Source: Sphagnum compactum (Eukaryota > Bryophyta > Sphagnopsida > Sphagnales). From it: a stretch of DNA of 64,000 bases. The notes below the pieces were generated by a model. It saw nothing but the letters and a program-made list of their open reading frames with translations. It had not been told where the DNA came from and did not search any database. This document shows, piece by piece, positions 59,149-64,000 of this stretch (positions within the stretch are counted from its first letter, which is position 1; each line of letters opens with the position of its first letter). The stretch spans positions 4,898,001 to 4,962,000 of the forward strand of contig OZ234494.1 in the NCBI GenBank assembly GCA_965153455.1. The letters are read 5' to 3'. The position numbers and the translations under genes were made by a program.

Positions 59149-60726
59149 ATGGGAGAACAGAATTGGAGTTTTCGTGACTTGACTGGAATTAAACCTCGGA
59201 GGCCTGAAGGTGAGGGAGAATGCGTGGACGACTGGGATCAGATGCCTCTGAACTTGATGTGGCCGCAACTCGGAAATAGTGGTGGTGTTCGCAAGCATTT
59301 GCAGCGGGAACGTCAATTTGGCGATGGCAGCAATATGCCCATGAAGGTGGATAGCATGATGACGGATCAGAGGCAGCCTTCCGATGGCCTCAAAGAGTTT
59401 GAGTTCAACATGTCAGCTACTCCCTCAGAGCGGGCACGTCCTGTGGTAATGTCTTCAGCTGATGAACTCTTCTTCAAAGGGCAGCTTCTGCCTCTTCATC
59501 TACCTCCTCGCCTACGAATGGTTCAGAAACTTGCGTCCGAGAAGCAGCACCTGGTAAGCGACAGCAACCATCCTCTGGTGCAAACACCTCAGCCTAGAGT
59601 TCGACGTCTCGGCTTCTTACCGAAGTATTCCAAGTTCTGGATACACAACCCTGACCTGCTATCCTCCTCCTCGGATGGTACCGCACCCGACTGTGGAATC
59701 GCAAGGTTTCGAGGTCACAGTTGGTCGGATCCCGAAGAAAGGGACTCTTCGACGGACAGTTGCAGAGATTCGACTTCCGGAAGAGATAGCAGCAGCTCCC
59801 GGGATTCAAGTGGTAGCTCGCAGGATTCTAGCTTCCCCGACAGCAGCTGTAAGGACTTTCAGATGCTGACATCTACCGATCTCAAAGGCAGCTCTCTGCA
59901 CAATCGGGAGGTTTTCGGTACGCACATGAGATCTCCAGCTGAACGGTCTGTAATCTCCAGTTGGCTCAGGCCCGCCTTCAAGTGGAAGTCCTTGTTCGGA
60001 GCCAAGAAGATTGCGACGAGGTCAGGTGCAGCTTTGGTTGATCAAAAACCTGGGCAGCGTCAGTCTGTTAGCCACATTTCTGAGGAGAGCACTTCGTACA
60101 GCATGCTTGATGCTAAATGCAGTGATGCACTGTGCGGCAAATACTTTGGTAACTACAGTGGAGACCTATCGTTGCAGAGTGGAAACATGGAAATGTCTTC
60201 AAGAGGTAGCAGCTTTGAGCGTGCTAGTATTGCCAGTAGTGATGCAGACAAAGACAACGGAGGCATGGTGAAGGCGCGCGAGTATTTGCAGAAGTACATG
60301 AAAATCTTGAAGCCACTTCATTTGAAGAAGTACGACCAGCATGACCTTGATCAGGAATCATGTCGAACAGGGAGCTTTAGTCTCCCATCGTCATCTTTGG
60401 CCCACGAAAGTCGAAGACAGTCTCGGAGTATCTCGGGCAACAGAAGCTTCTCATCCTTCTCTCAGAGCTTGAGATTCGCTTCCACGAGTGTAAGCCCTCG
60501 GTTGCAACCTGCTGCTCTCGGCACACCATGCGCTGCGCGGGGCGGTGGCGGCTGTCAATTAAGCAATGGTTCCATATCCGAGCTGCATAGTGCAATTCAA
60601 GGTGCCATCGCCCACTGTAAAGAGTCGCAATCAGCCGCCAAGAACGAGCATGCTGCATACAGATCCCAACAATTCGCGTCATCCATGGCAGTTCGAAGAA
60701 GAGCAGAGTCCAATCTTTACACGTAG
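59149..60726 (+). CDS. BKI1/MAKR-like membrane-associated kinase regulator, 525 aa, intronless
   Basis: A single uninterrupted frame from ATG 59149 to TAG 60726. Family landmarks in order: FEFNMS at residues 84-89, the hallmark SADELFFKGQLLPLHLPPR at 103-121, a Ser/Asp/Arg-rich tract at about 184-215, the basic segment KWKSLFGAKK at 268-277, YLQKYMKILKPLHLKK at 369-384 (the basic membrane-association region of this family), a Ser/Arg-rich stretch at about 395-450, and SISELHSAIQGAIAHCKES at 475-493, which corresponds to the C-terminal receptor-kinase-binding helix of BKI1. In Arabidopsis, BKI1 binds and inhibits the brassinosteroid receptor kinase BRI1 at the plasma membrane, and phosphorylation releases it; related MAKRs act with other receptor kinases. 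Whether this copy works with BRI1 is inference. At 525 residues it is longer than BKI1, mainly because of the low-complexity Ser-rich linkers. There is no signal peptide or membrane span. Confidence 0.92.
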   Translation: MGEQNWSFRDLTGIKPRRPEGEGECVDDWDQMPLNLMWPQLGNSGGVRKHLQRERQFGDGSNMPMKVDSMMTDQRQPSDGLKEFEFNMSATPSERARPVVMSSADELFFKGQLLPLHLPPRLRMVQKLASEKQHLVSDSNHPLVQTPQPRVRRLGFLPKYSKFWIHNPDLLSSSSDGTAPDCGIARFRGHSWSDPEERDSSTDSCRDSTSGRDSSSSRDSSGSSQDSSFPDSSCKDFQMLTSTDLKGSSLHNREVFGTHMRSPAERSVISSWLRPAFKWKSLFGAKKIATRSGAALVDQKPGQRQSVSHISEESTSYSMLDAKCSDALCGKYFGNYSGDLSLQSGNMEMSSRGSSFERASIASSDADKDNGGMVKAREYLQKYMKILKPLHLKKYDQHDLDQESCRTGSFSLPSSSLAHESRRQSRSISGNRSFSSFSQSLRFASTSVSPRLQPAALGTPCAARGGGGCQLSNGSISELHSAIQGAIAHCKESQSAAKNEHAAYRSQQFASSMAVRRRAESNLYT

Positions 60727-63700
60727 TCCAAATGCAGATTTCTGAAGATCTCAGAAGAAACACAGCTATATCGTGAGTCTCTTTCTTGCTTTCTTCATTC
60801 AAACTTCACTCCAGGGTATAAGACCACAAGCTAACGGATTACAACAAAATTAGTCTTGGGAGACAATGATGTCTCTCCCAGCTCCTTGTGCCTTTCCTGT
60901 ACATCTCTTTCTCTTCAACAACAGCAGTCTATGGCTTGATTGACAACTTCCAGAGGAAACCTGCAATTGGAGATGAGATAATTCCAGTCTTACAGTCTCA
61001 TGCTAGACTGGCTTGATGGAAAGCTTCACTCATAGGAGCTCTGATGAGTTCTACTGTCTCTTTGACATGATTTAATTGGGGCTTGAAAAAAGTTTTGTGC
61101 AATAGCTTGAGCAGAGTACTGTGATCATCTTCAGATGTGATCCAAATAGAGAGTAGAGAATCCGGGTGCAATGTGGGTGGACAGACATTATCATGCACCT
61201 TGCTCATACTAGCCGGTGTCCATCAATCCACTTACAAACTTTGCAGATTCTCTTGCACATTTATATTATTCTTTGATGTTTTTTTGTTTCTGCAGTGAGA
61301 ATTCTCCTGTTCAGCAACTTTTGCAAATTGCCATTAAATTATATGCAGCAAGAAGAGTCTCTTGATCTCTGTTCCATAGTGCGAAGTTTTTTTTGCCCAA
61401 TTGTTGACTTCGATCATAATTTGAGTTCTCCAGAGGTTATTTTCATTGTGATGATGATATTTCTTCCACTTCTTTTTCTGCCTTTTGGAAGGGTTGAGTG
61501 CACACTCTTCTTGACCTTCAGAAAGGCATTGTTTTCTGTTGGGACTTCCTCTTTTAAAGAGGCAAGAATGGTATCCTCAAGACATACCATATTGAAACAA
61601 GCCTTCACAACTTTATTGGAAGAGCTACAACTTAAAAGACATTGAGTTGTATCCTTGCATTAGAAACATTCTTGAACATGACTTTTTAGCAAATTCAAGA
61701 ATTTCACCGTGTCCTTCCAAAGTCCCAAAAATGGAAATATTGATATGGAAATATTGATATGTGATTTTCGAAATACTAAATTTTCATTACTCTTGTCCCA
61801 TGGATTCGGATTCGTTGGTGAGGTAAGCAAATCATTTGTTGCAAATATGCATACCTGCATTATTCAGGAATAAATTACAACAAATGGAACATATGGTTAT
61901 CATTATACTAGCTACAGCGCTTCAATGCACCTTTCCTTTTAAGTTCCACAATTTGGCTGGGCCCAATAGAAATAAACAAGCAAAATATGTTCTTTTCATT
62001 GTAGCATTTTGGCTACACATGCAGGAAAAATAGGTAAAATATTGTGAAAATGTGCAAATTTCATGCTTTGGATCACTTATTTCATTAGGCTCTAAAACAT
62101 GAATGCCCAATAGGCTACACTATTTCTAACAGTCATAATGGGTGAACACAATGCCCAACCTCTCACCACCTATTTGAGTCCCCATGTATGCACATGGTTT
62201 TTTACTCTAGAATTTGTATGCCTATGTGGGTTGGCTATGGTTTATTTAACATCTGAAATGGCCAAGTGAATAGAACCCACCACCTTGATTTACAAGGCAA
62301 AAATGACTCTTAGCCAATTGGCTCCTGATAAATAAAATGAAATAACCCACCAAGTAAAATGTTCACTCTGCGGAAGCCATGTTCAACCTGTAGGTTTTCT
62401 TGAATGGAGGTTATCATTTTCCCACAACTTGCACTAGCTTCTACAATTGGCTCATGTGCTAAAATACCACTATTAGAGATCAAAGATCAAAAGGTGTAGT
62501 AGTTGCTATTCTGAGTCATATCTTCATATGCAAAGTGCCCAGAATATTAGTTGTAAGCTTTCTTAATGTCTTTGTTGGCTCTGCCCTTCAGGGTAGAGAC
62601 ATTGTGATGCACCCAGAAAGGGGCCAAAGTTTGGTATCCCCGCATTCTAGGGTCACTGTAAAAAAATTCAGACATAATTGAAACATCCACTTGGGTTTCA
62701 CCATGCTATGTTGAATGTTTATCATCTTTGTGGATGTCATTTAAAGGGCAGAGTCATTATGTGACCAGCTGTGTTTACTATGTACCAGGACCGCAGTATG
62801 GCACCTTCTGATCCATGTGGTATTTAGCATGAGAGTTTTTCACAGTGATGTGTAGCATCAATAAGAGTCTGCACCCATGAAATTCTTACAAGGGGTGTTG
62901 TGTGGAGGTTGTATGAGAAAGGTTTGCTGATGAACTACTTTTGAGGAGCAGTAAAATTGGCATGGGTTTTGTCCTGAAAGCAAGACATCCTTTTTGCAGG
63001 AAGATAAGTAACTTTTTTTCATGATGACTAATGTGAACATCCCTACACCCTGCTACAGAACCATGTGGGTGCTGCACAGGGTGCCACACTAACACCCACA
63101 AAGCTCATAGGGGGTGTTCAACATCCTCCAGGTATTGGCAGCTGAGTTTAAGTGAGGCCGATGTCTACACAGATGATCATGGGACCATAACAATCCAACT
63201 CACAAAACAAGAGGAACATTTTAAAATCTAGAATCATGCACAGGGTTGTCCTACTTTTCTCATGACAAGACCTGAGATTGTGACATCTCTCTAGATTGCA
63301 TTAAGCAGAATGCATCGTCTTCACCTTTACAAACCACTTCCAAGTGCTGAACAATTGCCATGAACTTGACTTATTTACCAATTGATATTTCCATCCAACA
63401 TATGGTCACCATCCATATAAGAACTATGTTTCAACCATCAGCAAGAAAAACTCTACCTTGAAAGCTAACACTTCCACTCAAAAAGTTCAACTCACAGATA
63501 GTTATTGGCAAATGAGAAGGTAGATAAATGAGCCTAGGTTGGTGCCCAATTCCTGAAATCAATAGTTCAATAACCAAACAAGCATATGGTATATTTACCC
63601 ACTTTTCACTTGATGGATTGAACCTGGATATGCTGAAAATGCTGACCAATCAGGAAACTAAAGAAAGGTTCAACAAAGAAAACATGAAATAACATACAAA

Positions 63701-64000
63701 CATCACCTCAAAGCATCATTACAACTCCTTACCCAATACAATGATCAATTCAAGGATACTGATGGTCAAGACTGATACCTCAAACCTTTGTTGGTCCACA
63801 CTTAAAATGTGTCATAGATTTTAATAGTCTCAACTTCCACTCAGTGTCCAAAATAACTCCATAGAGACATAAGATGAAAGAGGCACCAGACCTAAGTGCT
63901 AAAAATTGGCAGAGGCATGAAACCAAAACTCCAGGGAGGTTGCTCCATGGCCACGTTTTCAGTGGTACCACATCTGATAATGCTGTGGAACCTTGACTCT
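60727..64000. other. 3' flank of the BKI1/MAKR-like gene; no further gene recognised
   Basis: 60727 to about 61000 is probably 3' UTR. Beyond it several open frames (61295-61645 plus, 62886-63101 minus, 63431-63649 minus, 63780-63971 minus) lack recognisable domains. The last few kilobases have a balanced composition and could hold exons of a gene that continues past the window, but I cannot build a model. Confidence 0.45.
61731..61758 (+). repeat. 14-bp perfect tandem duplication
   Basis: ATGGAAATATTGAT occurs twice in direct succession. Confidence 0.9.

Noticed and set aside
58927-59316. 129-codon minus-strand frame over the start of the BKI1/MAKR-like gene
   Set aside because: It is an antisense shadow. 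The plus-strand frame has clear family motifs and this one has none.
1-64000. tRNA, rRNA or typical LTR-retrotransposon polymerase genes
   Set aside because: No tRNA arm signatures with matching stems, no rRNA-like blocks and no RT or integrase catalytic motifs were found by eye on either strand. A covariance-model and domain search would be needed to exclude them fully.

Overview
The window looks like nuclear DNA of a land plant. It carries spliced genes with plant-type families (a clade E type protein phosphatase 2C with an MGCC lipid-anchor start, a BKI1/MAKR-type kinase regulator, and a very long coiled-coil protein with a plant-like N-terminus). These sit as small islands of balanced base composition in long AT-rich, gene-poor DNA full of decayed repeats. 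Low gene density and old repeats fit a large-genome vascular plant, possibly a gymnosperm, but the exact lineage cannot be fixed from this sequence.

Layout. 1-5.4 kb: AT-rich DNA with a striking tandem array (about 10 units of about 50 bp, each centred on the palindrome TGGTGGCCACCA) and a weaker minisatellite. 5.4-7.1 kb: two dispersed repeats, a CpG-rich promoter-like island with an orphan short ORF, and degenerate telomere-like DNA. 9.8-15.5 kb, minus strand: a five-exon gene for a coiled-coil protein of about 1416 residues. Its true start lies in a 51-nt first exon, it contains two kinds of internal repeats, and a decayed stretch of coding-like sequence follows its 3' end. 15.5-19.5 kb: upstream region of that gene plus a CpG-rich patch with hairpins and short repeats. 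19.5-30.2 kb: AT-rich and gene-poor. 30.2-31.06 kb, minus strand: an unusually GC-rich 281-codon reading frame with an ATG and no indels but four in-frame stops, all explicable as C-to-T or G-to-A transitions; its origin is unknown. 31-38.5 kb: non-coding, with a second long copy of a dispersed repeat and homopolymer tracts. 38.7-41.3 kb, plus strand: the PP2C gene with five coding exons, the last intron using a GC-AG boundary. 41.3-50.1 kb: nothing recognisable. 50.1-54.2 kb, plus strand: a chain of broken coding-like fragments from an unidentified old element or gene. 56.6-57.3 kb: another dispersed repeat and a near-perfect foldback hairpin. 59.1-60.7 kb, plus strand: the intronless BKI1/MAKR-like gene. 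60.7-64 kb: no gene recognised.

The three intact genes are not an obvious functional cluster. PP2C and BKI1/MAKR proteins both act at or near the plasma membrane in kinase signalling, while the coiled-coil protein is more like a trafficking or scaffold protein. Their proximity is probably ordinary eukaryotic gene order. Family assignments rest on motifs read by eye; no database search was run.
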